Shown: piece by piece, positions 21,301 through 32,046 of the stretch | How the letters are laid out: the number at the start of each line of letters is the position of its first letter | Numbering within the stretch: position 1 is the stretch's first letter | NCBI GenBank assembly: GCA_009746045.1 | Contig: RPFO01000199.1 | Coordinates: forward strand, 884,898-948,897 | DNA length: 64,000 nucleotides | Origin: Mesostigma viride | Taxonomy: Eukaryota; Streptophyta; Mesostigmatophyceae; Mesostigmatales; Mesostigmataceae | Direction of reading: 5' to 3' | Program-made: the position numbers and the translations under genes | Notes under the pieces: generated by a model | The model's input: the letters and a program-made list of their open reading frames with translations, nothing else | Told to the model about the DNA's origin: nothing | The model's database searches: none

Positions 21301-24300
21301 GCAAGGGAGACCGGCGCCTCTACTACAAGCCCATGATTGGGTGCCAGGTGGCAGGCAACGGTGGAGAGGTCCCAGGTCCCTTACCAGGTTCCCATCCGGT
21401 TTCTCACTCCCCAACGTACGGTTTGTTCCCCATTTGGTTCCATTGTTCTCCGACGCACGGTCGACTACTGCTGCATAGCGTGACAAAGAAAGACAGGGTC
21501 AAGTGTTCTGTGTGTGTGCCCGTCCTACCTCCTCCAGCTGCTTGTGCACTGTGACGGCAGGGAAGAGCGAGTAGGCCATGACGACAGTGACCACGCCTTC
21601 CTCCGCCAGGCGATACCCTGGGCATGGAGCACAGCACATGGTGCAGGGGGCAGCATACAACATGTGATAAGTTACTGGGACCACGGACATATGATGGTGA
21701 AAGGTTAACGGCGTGAGCACGAAAAAAAGTGTGGCGGCAGGGCACGGAATTCGAAACGGAACACCATGCATGCTGAACACGGTAGAGACCTGATGTGAAT
21801 TTTTTTTTTTGTAGTGACCAAGAAAAGCCAAACAGTTTTGTATCCACTGCCATATACCAGCATTGATATAAGAGCAAGCTCCGATTGATGTTGCCTACTA
21901 GGGAACCCAAGCAAAGTAGTACGTCCCCCCCACATACCCAGTGGTGCGTAGTGCCACCGCTCGCCACTCGCCCACACGCCGCCGTGCACAAACAGGACCA
22001 GCGGCGCCGCGTCCCCACCACCGCCACCGCCACTGCCACAGCTCTTCTCTTCACAATCCTCACCGCCACCGCTGCCGGGGCCAGCATTGTAAACGCGGGT
22101 CAGCGCCCCCCCCCCACATCCTTGGAAGGCGGCACCATCACGTGTGCCGTTGCTGACGATGGTGGTGACGTTGGCAGCAGCGTGGGGTCCTGCTGTTCTT
22201 CGCCCCACGCCTCGCGCCGCAGCTCCCCCGTGACGCCCTTGGCCAGGCGCAGGGACCCTGGCAGGTACACGTCTGCCACATTGCGCGGCAGCGATCCGTA
22301 GGGCACGTCGCGCAGCATGCACACGCATGCGCGGTTGGCTGCTGCAGTGGCGCCGCTGCGGTGATCCGGGCGCCAGGTGGCTGTGCCTGGGCTGTCGGCC
22401 GCGAGGGCACCCCTGGTCGCCTCGTAGTCGGGTATGATCATGTGTAGCCGCTTGGCACTGATGGCGTAGGGGATGAGGCTCACAGTGCCCGCCTGGGATG
22501 AGAGTGGGGGGAGGGATGCAAGGGGTGGGGGGTGGGAGGGACACATATACATATAGGAAGGACACGGGTTGTCGGCAGAAAGGGACAGCGATTGTCGAGC
22601 GAGGCGCGTGGGAGGAAGGGATGGAGCGATGGGAGGTGCGCCAAACGCCAGAGATTACATGTGCGTGCATGTTAGGAAGGGGAAAAGTACGCTCGCACGA
22701 TATGCTAGCGGGTGTGTGGTGGGGGCAGCGTGGGCAGGGCAAGCCAGCTTGGGATAAGAATAAACAAAGCGCTGTGGGGGGGGCGGGTGGGCGGGCATCA
22801 CGCGCGCGGGCGGGCGGGCGGGCGGCGGGCGGGCGGGCGGCGGGCGCGGGCGGGCGGGCGGGCGGGCGGGCGGGCGGGGCGGGCGGCGGCGGGGCGGGCG
22901 GGCGGCGCGGGGGCGGGCGGGCGGCGCGGCGGGCGGCGGGCGGCGCGGGCAGGCGGGCGGGCGGGCGGGCAAGCGGGCGGGCGGGCAAGCGGGCGGGCGG
23001 GCAAGCGGGCGGGTGGGCGGGGGCGGGCGGGCGGCGGGGGCGGGCGGGCGGGCGGGCGGGCGGCGGCGGGCGGGCGGGCGGCGGCGCGGCGGCGGGCGGG
23101 CGGGCGGGCGGGCGGGCGGGCGGGCGGGCGGCGGGCGGCGGGCGGGCGGGCGGGCGGGCGGGCGGGCAGGCGGCGCGGCGGGCAAGCGGGCGGGCGGGCA
23201 AGCGGGCGGGCGGGCAAGCGGGCGGGTGGGCGGGCGGCGGGCGGCGCGGGCGGGCGGGCGGGCGGCGGGCGGGCGGGCGGGCGGGCGGCGCGGCGGGGGC
23301 GGCGGCGGGCGGGCGGCGGGGGGCGCGGCGGCGGGCGGGCGGGCGGGCGGGCGGGCGGGCGGGCGGGCGGGCGGCGGCGGGCGGCGGCGGGGGCGGGCGG
23401 GCGGCGCGGGCGGCGCGGGCGCGGGGGCGGGCGGCGGGCGGGCGGGCGGGCGGGCGGCGGCGGGCGGCGGGCGGGCGGCGGCGGGCGGGCGGGCGGGCGG
23501 CGGGCGGCGCGGCGCGGCGGCGGGCGGGGGCGGGCGGCGGGCGGGCGGCGGGGGGCGGGCGGGGCGGGCGGGCGGGCGGCGGGCGGGCGGGCGGCGGCGG
23601 GCGGGGGGCGGGCGGGCGGGCGGGGCGGGCGGGCGGGCGGGCGGGCGGGCGGGGGGGCGGGCGGGCGGCGGGCGGGCGGGCGGCGGGCGGGCGGGGCGGG
23701 CGGGCGGGCGGGCGGGCGGGCGGGCGGCGGCGGGCGGGCGGGGGCGGGCGGGCGGGCGGGCGGGCGGGCGGCGGGCGGGCGGGCGGGCGGGCGGCGGGCG
23801 GGCGGGCGGCGGGCGGGCGGCGGGCGGGCGGCGGGCGGCGGGCGGGGGCGGGCGGCGGGCGGGCCGGGCGGGCGGGNNNNNNNNNNNNNNNNNNNNNNNN
23901 NNNNNNNNNNNNNNNNNNNNNNNNNNNNNNNNNNNNNNNNNNNNNNNNNNNNNNNNNNNNNNNNNNNNNNNNNNNNNNNNNNNNNNNNNNNNNNNNNNNN
24001 GGAAGGGCAGGGCAGGGCAGGGAAGGGAAGGCGAAGGGAAGGGAATGGGAAGGGAAGGGAAGGGAAGGGAAGGGAAGGGAAGGGAAGGGAAGGGAGGAAG
24101 GGAAGGAAGGGAAGGGAAGGGAAGGAAGGGAAGGGAAAGGGAAGGGAAGGGAAGGGAAGGGAAGGGAAGGAAGGGAAGGAAGGGAAGGAAGGAAGGGAAG
24201 GGAAGGGAAAGGGAAGGGAAGGAAGGGAAGGGAAGGGAAGGGAAGGGAAGGAAGGGAAGGGAAGGGAAGGAAGGGAAGGGAAGGAAGGGAAGGGAAGGGA

Positions 24301-27300
24301 AGGAAGGGAAGGGAAGGGAAGGGAAGGGAAGGAAGGGAAGGAAGGGAAGGGAAGGGAAGGGAAGGGAAGGGAAGGGAAGGGAAGGGAAGGGAAAGGGAAG
24401 GAAGGGAAGGGAAGGAAGGGAAGGGAAGGGAAGGGAAGGGAAGGGAAGGGAAGGAAGGGAAGGAAGGGAAGGGAAGGGAAGGGAAGGGAAGGAAGGAGGG
24501 AAGGGAAGGAAGGGAAGGGAAGGGAAGGAAGGGAAGGGAAGGAAGGGAAGGGAAGGGCAGGAAGGGCAGGGAAGGGCAGGGAAGGGAAGGAAGGAAGGGA
24601 AGGGAAGGGCAGGGAAGGAAGGAAGGAAGGGAAGCGGAAGGGAAGGGCAGGGAAGGGCAGGGAGGGAAGGGAAGGAAGGGAAGGAAGGGAAGGGAAGGAA
24701 GAAGGGAAGGAAGGGAAGGGAAGGGAAGGGAAGAGGAAGGGAAGGGAAGGGAAGGGAAGGAAGGCAGAAGGGAAGGGCAGGGAAGGGAAGGGAAGGGAAG
24801 GGAAGGGAAGGAAGGAAGGGAAGGGAAGGGAAGGAAGGAAGGGAAGGGAAGGGAAGGGAAGGGAAGGGAAGGGAAGGGAAGGAAGGGAAGGGAAGGAAGG
24901 GAAGGGAAGGGAAGGAAGGAAGGGAAGGGAAGGGAAGGAAGGGAAGGGAAGGGAAGGGAAGGGAAGGGAAGGGAAGGGAAAGGGAAGGGAAGGGAAGGGA
25001 AGGGAAGGGAAGGGAAGGGAAGGAAGGGAAAGGGAAGGGAAGGAAGGAAGGGAAGGGAAGGGAAGGGAAGGGAAGGGAAGGGAAGGAAGGAAGGAAGGAA
25101 GGGAAGGGAAGGGAAGGGAAGGGAAGGGAAGGAAGGGAAGGAAGGGAAGGGAAGGGAAGGAAGGGAAGGGAAGGGAAGGAAGGAAGGGAAGGGAAGGAAG
25201 GAAGGAAGGGAAGGGAAGGGAAGGGAAGGAAGGAAGGAAGGGAAGGAAGGGAAGGGAAGGGAAGGGAAGGGAAGGGAAGGGAAGGGAAGGAAGGGAAGGA
25301 AGGGAAGGGAAGGGAAGGGAAGGGAAGGGAAGGAAGGAAGGGAAGGGAAGGAAGGGAAGGGAAGGAAGGGAAGGAAGGGAAGGAAGGGAAGGGAAGGGAA
25401 GGGAAGGGAAGGGAAGGGAAGGGAAGGGAAGGGAAGGAAGGGAAGGGAAGGGAAGGAAGGGAAGGGAAGGAAGGGAAGGGAAGGGAAGGGAAGGGAAGGG
25501 AAGGAAGGGAAGGGAAGGGAAGGGAAGGGAAGGGAAGGGAAGGAAGGGAAGGGAAGGGAAGGGAAGGGAAGGGAAGGAAGGGAAGGGAAGGGAAGGAAGG
25601 GAAGGAAGGGAAGGGAAGGGAAGGGAAGGGAAGGGAAGGGAAGGGAAGGGAAGGAAGGGAAGGGAAGGGAAGGGAAGGGAAGGAAGGAAGGGAAGGGAAG
25701 GGAAGGGAAGGGAAGGGAAGGGAAGGAAGGAAGGGAAGGGAAGGGAAGGGAAGGAAGGGAAGGGAAGGGGAAGGGAAGGAAGGGAAGGGAAGGGAAGGGA
25801 AGGGAAGGGAAGGGAAGGGAAGGGAAGGGAAGGGAAGGGAAGGGAAGGGAAGGGAAGGGAAGGGAAGGGAAGGGAAGGAAGGGAAGGGAAGGGAAGGAAG
25901 GGAAGGGAAGGGAAGGGAAGGGAAGGGAAGGGAAGGGAAGGGAAGGAAGGGAAGGGAAGGGAAGGGAAGGGAAGGGAAGGGAAGGGAAGGGAAGGGAAGG
26001 GAAGGAAGGGAAGGGAAGGGAAGGGAAGGGAAGGAAGGGAAGGGAAGGAAGGGAAGGGAAGGGAAGGGAAGGGAAGGGAAGGGAAGGAAGGGAAGGGAAG
26101 GGAAGGGAAGGGAAGGGAAGGGAAGGGAAGGGAAGGGAAGGGAAGGGAAGGGAAGGGAAGGGAAGGGGAAGGGAAGGGAAGGAAGGGAAGGGAAGGAAGG
26201 GAAGGGAAGGGAAGGAAGGGAAGGGAAGGGAAGGAAGGGAAGGGAAGGGAAGGGGGAAGGGAAGGGAAGGGAAGGGAAGGAAGGGAAGGAAGGGAAGGGA
26301 AGGGAAGGGAAGGAAGAAGGGAAGGGAAGGGAAGGGAAGGGAAGGAAGGGAAGGGAAGGGAAGGGAAGGGAAGGGAAGGGAAAGGAAGGGAAGGGAAGGG
26401 AAGGGAAGGGAAGGGAAGGAAGGGAAGGAAGGGAAGGGAAGGGAAGGGAAGGGAAGGGAAGGGAAGGGAAGGGAAGGGAAGGGAAGGGAAGGGAAGGGAA
26501 GGGAAGGGAAGGGAAGGAAGGGAAGGGAAGGGAAGGGAAGGGAAGGAAGGGAAGGGAAGGGAAGGGAAGGGAAGGGAAGGAAGGGAAGGGAAGGGAAGGG
26601 AAGGGAAGGGAAGGGAAGGGAAGGGAAGGGAAGGGAAGGGAAGGGAAGGGAAGGGAAGGAAGAAGGAAGGGAAGGGAAGGGAAGGGAAGGGAAGGGAAGG
26701 GAAGGGAAGGGAAGGGAAGGAAGGGAAGGGAAGGGAAGGGAAGGGAAGGGAAGGGAAGGGAAGGGAAGGGAAGGGAAGGGAAGGGAAGGGAAGGAAGGGA
26801 AGGGAAGGGAAGGGAAGGGAAGGGAAGGAAGGGAAGGGAAGGGAAGGGAAGGGAAGGGAAGGGAAGGGAAGGGAAGGGAAGGGAAGGAAGGGAAGGGAAG
26901 GGAAGGGAAGGGAAGGGAAGGGAAGGGAAGGGAAGGGAAGGAAGGGAAGGGAAGGGAAGGGAAGGGAAGGGAAGGGAAGGGAAGGGAAGGGAAGGAAGGG
27001 AAGGGAAGGGAAGGGAAGGGAAGGGAAGGGAAGGGAAGGGAAGGGAAGGAAGGGAAGGGAAGGGAAGGGAAGGGAAGGGAAGGGAAGGAAGGGAAGGGAA
27101 GGGAAGGGAAGGGAAGGGAAGGGAAGGGAAGGGAAGGGAAGGGAAGGGAAGGGAAGGGAAGGGAAGGGAAGGGAAGGGAAGGGAAGGAAGGGAAGGGAAG
27201 GAAGGGAAGGGAAGGAAGGGAAGGAAGGAAGGGAAGGGAAGGGAAGGGAAGGGAAGGGAAGGGAAGGGAAGGGAAGGGAAGGGAAGGGAAGGGAAGGGAA

Positions 27301-30300
27301 GGGAAGGGAAGGGAAGGAAGGGAAGGGAAGGGAAGGGAAGGGAAGGGAAGGGAAGGGAGGGAAGGAAGGGAAGGAAGGGAAGGGAAGGGAAGGGAAGGGA
27401 AGGGAAGGAAGGGAAGGGAAGGGAAGGGAAGGGAAGGGAAGGGAAGGGAAGGGGCGAAGGCCACAAGTCTCGCATTACCCGGCAGCCCACCTGACCGCCC
27501 GCCCACCCACCCACCACCCACCCACCCACCCACCCACCCACCCACCCACCCACCCACCCACCCACCCACCCACCCACCCACCCACCCACCCACCCACCCA
27601 CCCACCCACCCACCCACCCACCCACCCACCCACCCACCCACCCACCCACCCACCCACCCACCCACCCACCCACCCACCCACCAACCCACCCACCTGGTAG
27701 TGCTTCTCGATGTCGTACACTCCACACAGTGCCAGGAATGACTTTGGCATGCGGCAACACGGCAGGAAAGGGGCGCGGCGAGAGCGCGGGCCCTTGCCCA
27801 AGGATGCGGGCCCATGCCCTACACCCAAAGATGTCGACCCGTCGTCACTACGGCCCCCACCCGACAAGGCTGCTTCGCCCATTGCAGGTAACGGTAGCTC
27901 CACAGCCACCTCCGTTGCGCTGCCCCTGACATCTCTGGCAGGGCTACTTGAAGCGCAATCGATTTTGTCAGCAGCGCCATTCCCGGTCTTGTGGTGGGTG
28001 CTCTCATGGGCACTACCCACTTTACCCCTAGTGCGGTGGCCACCCCCTGCGGAAACACCGGCCTCCGCTCGCTGCTGCGCGCCCCCTTGCCGGTCGTCCG
28101 CTAGACTTGCCTGCGTGACCGCGGCAGGGCCCCTGGTGGCGGTGGTCAATGACCGGTGGCACCGCAGCGCGCGCTGCGTGAGCATCATGGCCAGCAGGTG
28201 CGCCCCCGCCGAATGGCCCATCACCGAGACGTGCTGGGGGCCACTGCCCAGCCGCGACGCGTTCGCCAGAGCCCAATCCAGCGCACGCTCCACCTGGGGG
28301 GGAAAGGGGGTGGAGGGGGCGGGTGGTAGAAGAAACGAGCAGAAATGAGGCCCTGATCACGTGCCCAACCATCAAGCTACTGCATATGCTCGTCAAAGCT
28401 ACTGCATATGCGTATATACTATTTAAAAGGCGGTGATATCACCCGTGGCACCAAGTGCTAGTATTCGAACGTTGCCCCCGCGCAGGCCCCGTATCCACGG
28501 GAGGGCGCATCTTGTCCAACGCGGCAGGCCACATGAGCCAGACTAGGAGGTGGAGCCGAACACGGTGTGTTGTCAAGGGAATGGATTAATTAATTCATAA
28601 TCCCATAGACAGCGTCACGCGGGTACCAATAAAGGAACCTTCGACCCCTGTACACAACGAGAAGGACTGAGGGAGGGAGGGCGCCGTCAACTAGCTTGCA
28701 CTAGCTTCTCTCACTGCCACAAGTGGGCAGGCCACAGAGGACTCTCTCAACGGAAAGGCAGGTCTGATACATGCAGGTTTGACCTGGTGACTGCAAGGGA
28801 GACCGGCGCCTCTACTACAAGCCCATGATTGGGTGCCAGGTGGCAGGCAACGGTGGAGAGGTCCCAGGTCCCTTACCAGGTTCCCATCCGGTTTCTCACT
28901 CCCCAACGTACGGTTTGTTCCCCATTTGGTTCCATTGTTCTCCGACGCACGGTCGACTACTGCTGCATAGCGTGACAAAGAAAGACAGGGTCAAGTGTTC
29001 TGTGTGTGTGCCCGTCCTACCTCCTCCAGCTGCTTGTGCACTGTGACGGCAGGGAAGAGCGAGTAGGCCATGACGACAGTGACCACGCCTTCCTCCGCCA
29101 GGCGATACCCTGGGCATGGAGCACAGCACATGGTGCAGGGGGCAGCATACAACATGTGATAAGTTACTGGGACCACGGACATATGATGGTGAAAGGTTAA
29201 CGGCGTGAGCACGAAAAAAAGTGTGGCGGCAGGGCACGGAATTCGAAACGGAACACCATGCATGCTGAACACGGTAGAGACCTGATGTGAATTTTTTTTT
29301 TTGTAGTGACCAAGAAAAGCCAAACAGTTTTGTATCCACTGCCATATACCAGCATTGATATAAGAGCAAGCTCCGATTGATGTTGCCTACTAGGGAACCC
29401 AAGCAAAGTAGTACGTCCCCCCCACATACCCAGTGGTGCGTAGTGCCACCGCTCGCCACTCGCCCACACGCCGCCGTGCACAAACAGGACCAGCGGCGCC
29501 GCGTCCCCACCACCGCCACCGCCACTGCCACAGCTCTTCTCTTCACAATCCTCACCGCCACCGCTGCCGGGGCCAGCATTGTAAACGCGGGTCAGCGCCC
29601 CCCCCCACATCCTTGGAAGGCGGCACCATCACGTGTGCCGTTGCTGACGATGGTGGTGACGTTGGCAGCAGCGTGGGGTCCTGCTGTTCTTCGCCCCACG
29701 CCTCGCGCCGCAGCTCCCCCGTGACGCCCTTGGCCAGGCGCAGGGACCCTGGCAGGTACACGTCTGCCACATTGCGCGGCAGCGATCCGTAGGGCACGTC
29801 GCGCAGCATGCACACGCATGCGCGGTTGGCTGCTGCAGTGGCGCCGCTGCGGTGATCCGGGCGCCAGGTGGCTGTGCCTGGGCTGTCGGCCGCGAGGGCA
29901 CCCCTGGTCGCCTCGTAGTCGGGTATGATCATGTGTAGCCGCTTGGCACTGATGGCGTAGGGGATGAGGCTCACAGTGCCCGCCTGGGATGAGAGTGGGG
30001 GAGGGATGCAAGGGTGGGGGGTGGGAGGGACACATATACATATAGGAAGGACACGGGTTGTCGGCAGAAAGGGACAGCGATTGTCGAGCGAGGCGCGTGG
30101 GGAGGGAAGGGATGGAGCGATGGGAGGTGCGCCAAACGCCAGAGATTACATGTGCGTGCATGTTAGGAAGGGGAAAAGTACGCTCGCACGATATGCTAGC
30201 GGGTGTGTGGTGGGGGCAGCGTGGGCAGGGCAAGCCAGCTTGGGATAAGAATAAACAAAGCGCTGTGGGGGGGGCGGGTGGGCGGGCATCACGCGCGCGG

Positions 30301-32046
30301 GCGGGCGGGCGGGCGGCGGGCGGCGGCGGGCGGGCGGGCGGGCGGGCGGGCGGGCGGGCGGGCGGGCGGGCGGGCGGGCGGCGGGCGGGCGGGCGGGCGG
30401 GCGGCGGGCGGGCGGGCGGGCGGCGGGCGGGCGGGCGGGCGGCAGGCGGGCGGGCGGGCGGGCAAGCGGGCGGGCGGGCAAGCGGGCGGGCGGGCAAGCG
30501 GGCGGGTGGGCGGGCGGGCGGCGGCGGGGGCGGGCGGGCGGGCGGGCGGGCGGCGGGCGGGCGGGCGGGCGGGCGGCGGGCGGGCGGGCGGGCGGGCGGG
30601 CGGGCGGGCGGGCGGCGGGCGGGCGGGCGGGCGGCGGGCGGGCGGGCGGGCGGGCGGGCGGGCGGGCGGGCGGGCAAGCGGGCGGGCGGGCAAGCGGGCG
30701 GGCGGGCAAGCGGGCGGGTGGGCGGGCGGGCGGGCGGGCGGGCGGCGGGCGGGCGGCGGGCGGGCGGCGGGCGGCGGGCGGGCGGGCGGGCGGGCGGGCG
30801 GGCGGCGGGCGGGCGGGCGGGCGGGCGGGCGGCGGGCGGCGCGGGCGGGCGGGCGGCGGGCGGGCGGGCGGCGGGCGGGCGCGGGCGGGCGGGCGGGCGG
30901 GCGGGCGGGCGGCGGGGCGGCGGGCGGGCGGGCGGCGGGCGGGCGGGCGGGCGGGCGGGCGGCGGGCGGGCGGCGGGCGGCGGGCGGCGGCGGGCGGGCG
31001 GGCGGGCGGGCGGCGGGCGGCGGGCGGGCGGGCGGCGGGCGGCGCGGGCGGGCGGCGGGCGGGCGGGCGGGCGGGCGGCGGGCGGGCGGGCGGCGGGCGG
31101 CGGGCGGGCGGGCGGGCGGGCGGCGGCGGCGGGCGGGCGGGCGGGCGGCGGGCGGGCGGGCGGCGGCGGGCGGGCGGCGGGCGGGCGGGCGGGCGGGCGG
31201 GCGGCGGGCGGGCGGGCGGGCGGCGGGCGGCGGGCGGGCGGGCGGGCGGGCGGGCGGGCGGGCGGGCGGGCGGGCGGGCGGCGGGCGGGGGCGGCGGGCG
31301 GGCGGGCGGGCGGGCGGGCGGCGGGCGGGCGGGCGGGCGGCGGGCGGGCGGGCGGGCGGGCGGCGGGCGGGCGGGCGGGCGGGCGGGCGGGCGGGCGGGC
31401 GGGCGGGCGGGCGGGCGGGCGGGCGGGCGGGCGGGCAGGCGGGCGGGTGGGCAGCGGCCAGGTATGTGGAGCAGTGGGGGGCTAAGGAGGGTAAGGGGAT
31501 GAGAGACAGTGGGGCGGGGAGAGAGATTGATAAAGGGCGGGAGGGCGGGAATAAAGCCGATCTGCTACATGCGCAGGGCAACAGTGCACGCCTTGCAACA
31601 ACATGGGGTGGAATGGAGGTAGAGGGGGAGAAGTAGCAAAAACGTGCATTCTTTCACAACCGCAGCGTCCCCTGCATTTCTATCTATGACCTGCCGGGGC
31701 TCATGCTCCCAATTGCGCGAGGTGGGCGTGCCCTCTCGCACTGTGTGAATATTACAAATAGAATGCATTCCCCCAAGACCATGTGCAAGGTCGTGGTCGT
31801 AACTACATAGGACCAACGCAAAGCAGCTTTACAGAGTCAAGCAAGCCCAATCAGTTTCACGCGCCCAATCAGTTTCACTTACCCTGCAGCCGCAGCATCG
31901 GGTAATCCGGGCATTGGGGTGAGCAAACTTACCAGCTCGCTGCCCAATATTCGACCAATTCGCCATAGCCGTCCAAGGAACTCCCCCACATTCCTGGACG
32001 TAACCAATTCCTCACGAGCGCCTTCGAGTGCTCGGTGGAGCACCAT
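14378..32046 (-). CDS. Alpha/beta-hydrolase, isoprenylcysteine methylesterase-like, satellite-filled introns
   Basis: Model, minus strand: exon 1 31933-32046; exons 2B, 3B, 4B 29430-29983, 29021-29109, 27694-28293; tandem copies 2A, 3A, 4A 21938-22492, 21529-21617, 20207-20804; exon 5 14378-15307. Motifs in order: VPYGSLPRNVADVYLP; oxyanion motif LFVHGGVW; nucleophile elbow GHSAGAH; CGVYDIEKHYQ joined to YEKSRGVHELS; catalytic Asp in HDVTVP; catalytic His in THADF. The order and the PRN-x-x-D-x-YLP and GVYDI-x-x-HY signatures fit ICME, which demethylates prenylated Cys ends at membranes; arylformamidases share HGG-x-W and GHSAGAH. A single set of exons would give about 761 residues, long for the family because of Gly/Ser/Thr insertions. 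Intron phases fit except for a G-run frameshift in exon 2. Intron content: GGGT, GGGAA and GGCG satellites. Expression is unknown. Confidence 0.65.
15345..15672. repeat. GGGT/GGGGT array in hydrolase intron 4
   Basis: Near-perfect (GGGT)n from 15345 to about 15565, then G-richer GGGGT/GGGGGG to about 15672. It lies a short distance upstream (transcriptionally) of the exon 5 acceptor. Strongly G-quadruplex-prone on the plus strand. Confidence 0.95.
15806..16322. repeat. Ordered pentamer blocks GGGTC, GGTCC, AGGTC
   Basis: About 20 copies of GGGTC (15806-15903), then about 20 of GGTCC (15904-16003), then AGGTC with interspersed AGGGC and AGGGA (16004-16322). The pentamer register is kept throughout and leads straight into the GGGAA array. 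Confidence 0.95.
16323..19962. repeat. GGGAA pentamer satellite, 3.6 kb (intron 4, copy A)
   Basis: An almost pure AGGGA pentamer array with scattered AGGA tetramers and rare AGGGC. It is an all-purine strand over about 3.6 kb. It ends with GGGGCGAAGGCCACAAG, which also ends the second array at 27452. Long open frames here are artefacts of a stop-free unit. Confidence 0.98.
20012..20205. repeat. CCCA array at the start of hydrolase intron 4, copy A
   Basis: (CCCA)n with occasional CCA interruptions. On the minus strand it begins immediately at the exon 4A donor (CACCAG/GTGGGTGGG), so the 5' splice site itself is the first unit of the repeat. Confidence 0.95.
20207..20804 (-). other. Hydrolase exon 4, copy A (nucleophile elbow)
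   Basis: It starts after CCCCCCAG/GTGGAGCG and encodes VERALDWALANASRL, then VSVMGHSAGAHLLAMML and finally LCGVYDIEKHYQ. It is 598 nt against 600 nt in copy B. Two single-base deletions (near 20498 and 20324) shift the middle of the exon out of frame. Either copy A is broken or this middle part is really an unrecognised intron. Confidence 0.65.
21085..21245. repeat. Interspersed repeat R (copy in hydrolase intron 3, A)
   Basis: Contains ATTAATTAATT, GCGTCACGCGGGTACCAATA, AAGGAACCTTC and ACAAGTGGGCAGGCCACAGAG. The same ordered blocks occur at 28580-28740, 37140-37480 and 56515-56720, and the first part, inverted, at 39850-39940. Confidence 0.75.
21529..21617 (-). other. Hydrolase exon 3, copy A
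   Basis: 89 nt. The acceptor is CATGCCCAG/GGTATCG and the donor GAGGAG/GTAGGA. It encodes GYRLAEEGVVTVVMAYSLFP followed by AVTVHKQLEE, the strand-turn-helix after the oxyanion loop. Phase 1 in and phase 0 out, consistent with exons 2 and 4. Confidence 0.75.
21938..22492 (-). other. Hydrolase exon 2, copy A (PRN motif and HGG-W)
   Basis: The acceptor is CTCATCCCAG/GCGGGC and the donor CCACTGG/GTATGT. It encodes VSLIPYAISAKRLHMI, VPYGSLPRNVADVYLP, a long linker and VLFVHGGVWASGERWHYAP. A poly-G run has 10 G here; 8 or 11 would keep one frame across the exon. It is therefore frameshifted as written. Confidence 0.7.
22780..23876. repeat. GGCG/GGGC satellite before the assembly gap
   Basis: A GGGC/GGC array, nearly pure G+C, with marker clusters (three spaced GCAAGCGG units, then GTGGGCGG) near 22970-23010 and 23180-23230. 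It occupies hydrolase intron 1 upstream of exon 2A and runs into the N run. Confidence 0.95.
23877..24000. other. Assembly gap (124 N)
   Basis: Unknown bases. The left flank is GGGC satellite and the right flank GGGAA satellite, so the junction between the two hydrolase half-copies is not sequenced. The true gap length is unknown. Confidence 0.99.
24001..27452. repeat. GGGAA pentamer satellite, about 3.45 kb (intron 4, copy B)
   Basis: The same pentamer family and strand as 16323-19962, more interrupted by tetramers and by GCAGG units near 24560-24790. Its right end (GGGGCGAAGGCCACAAG) is identical to the other array's end. Confidence 0.98.
27502..27692. repeat. CCCA array at the start of intron 4, copy B
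   Basis: A (CCCA)n counterpart of 20012-20205, again abutting the exon 4 donor. Confidence 0.95.
27694..28293 (-). other. Hydrolase exon 4, copy B
   Basis: 600 nt and 200 codons without a stop, in phase with exon 3B. It encodes ALDWALANASRL, VMGHSAGAHLLAMM, a Gly/Ala/Arg-rich insertion, then LCGVYDIEKHYQ at the CACCAG/GTGGGT donor. Unlike copy A it keeps one frame. It has no exon 5 of its own, and its phase-0 end would join in frame either to exon 5 or to exon 2A. Confidence 0.7.
28580..28740. repeat. Interspersed repeat R (copy in hydrolase intron 3, B)
   Basis: Copy of 21085-21245 carried along by the tandem duplication. Confidence 0.75.
29021..29109 (-). other. Hydrolase exon 3, copy B
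   Basis: 89 nt, identical in coding content and splice sites to 21529-21617. Confidence 0.75.
29430..29983 (-). other. Hydrolase exon 2, copy B
   Basis: Same content as 21938-22492 but with 9 G in the poly-G run. This is again not 8 or 11, so the PRN part and the HGG-W part are in different frames. With 8 G the exon would have phase 0 in and phase 1 out, exactly as the neighbouring exons require. Confidence 0.7.
30270..31450. repeat. GGCG/GGGC satellite in hydrolase intron 1, copy B
   Basis: About 1.18 kb of GGGC/GGC units. It carries the same GCAAGCGG triple-marker clusters, near 30470-30510 and 30670-30720. It ends in GGGTGGGCAGCGGCCAGGTA, which also closes the array at 45590-45920. Confidence 0.95.
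31933..32046 (-). other. Hydrolase exon 1 (N-terminus)
   Basis: It starts at the first ATG after an in-frame TGA and encodes 38 residues: MVLHRALEGAREELVTSRNV, then GEFLGRLWRIGRILGSEL. The donor is GAGCTG/GTAAGTTTGC. It ends in phase 0, which fits exon 2 (GCGGGC, phase 0). A second GTAAGT 53 bp downstream would give the wrong phase. A diverged copy lies at 46507-46660 without any exon 2 near it. Confidence 0.55.

Noticed and set aside
21705..27815. Very long open frames across satellites and the N run, up to 2036 codons.
   Set aside because: They read through unknown bases and repeats. Only the parts matching hydrolase exons 2-4 are credible.
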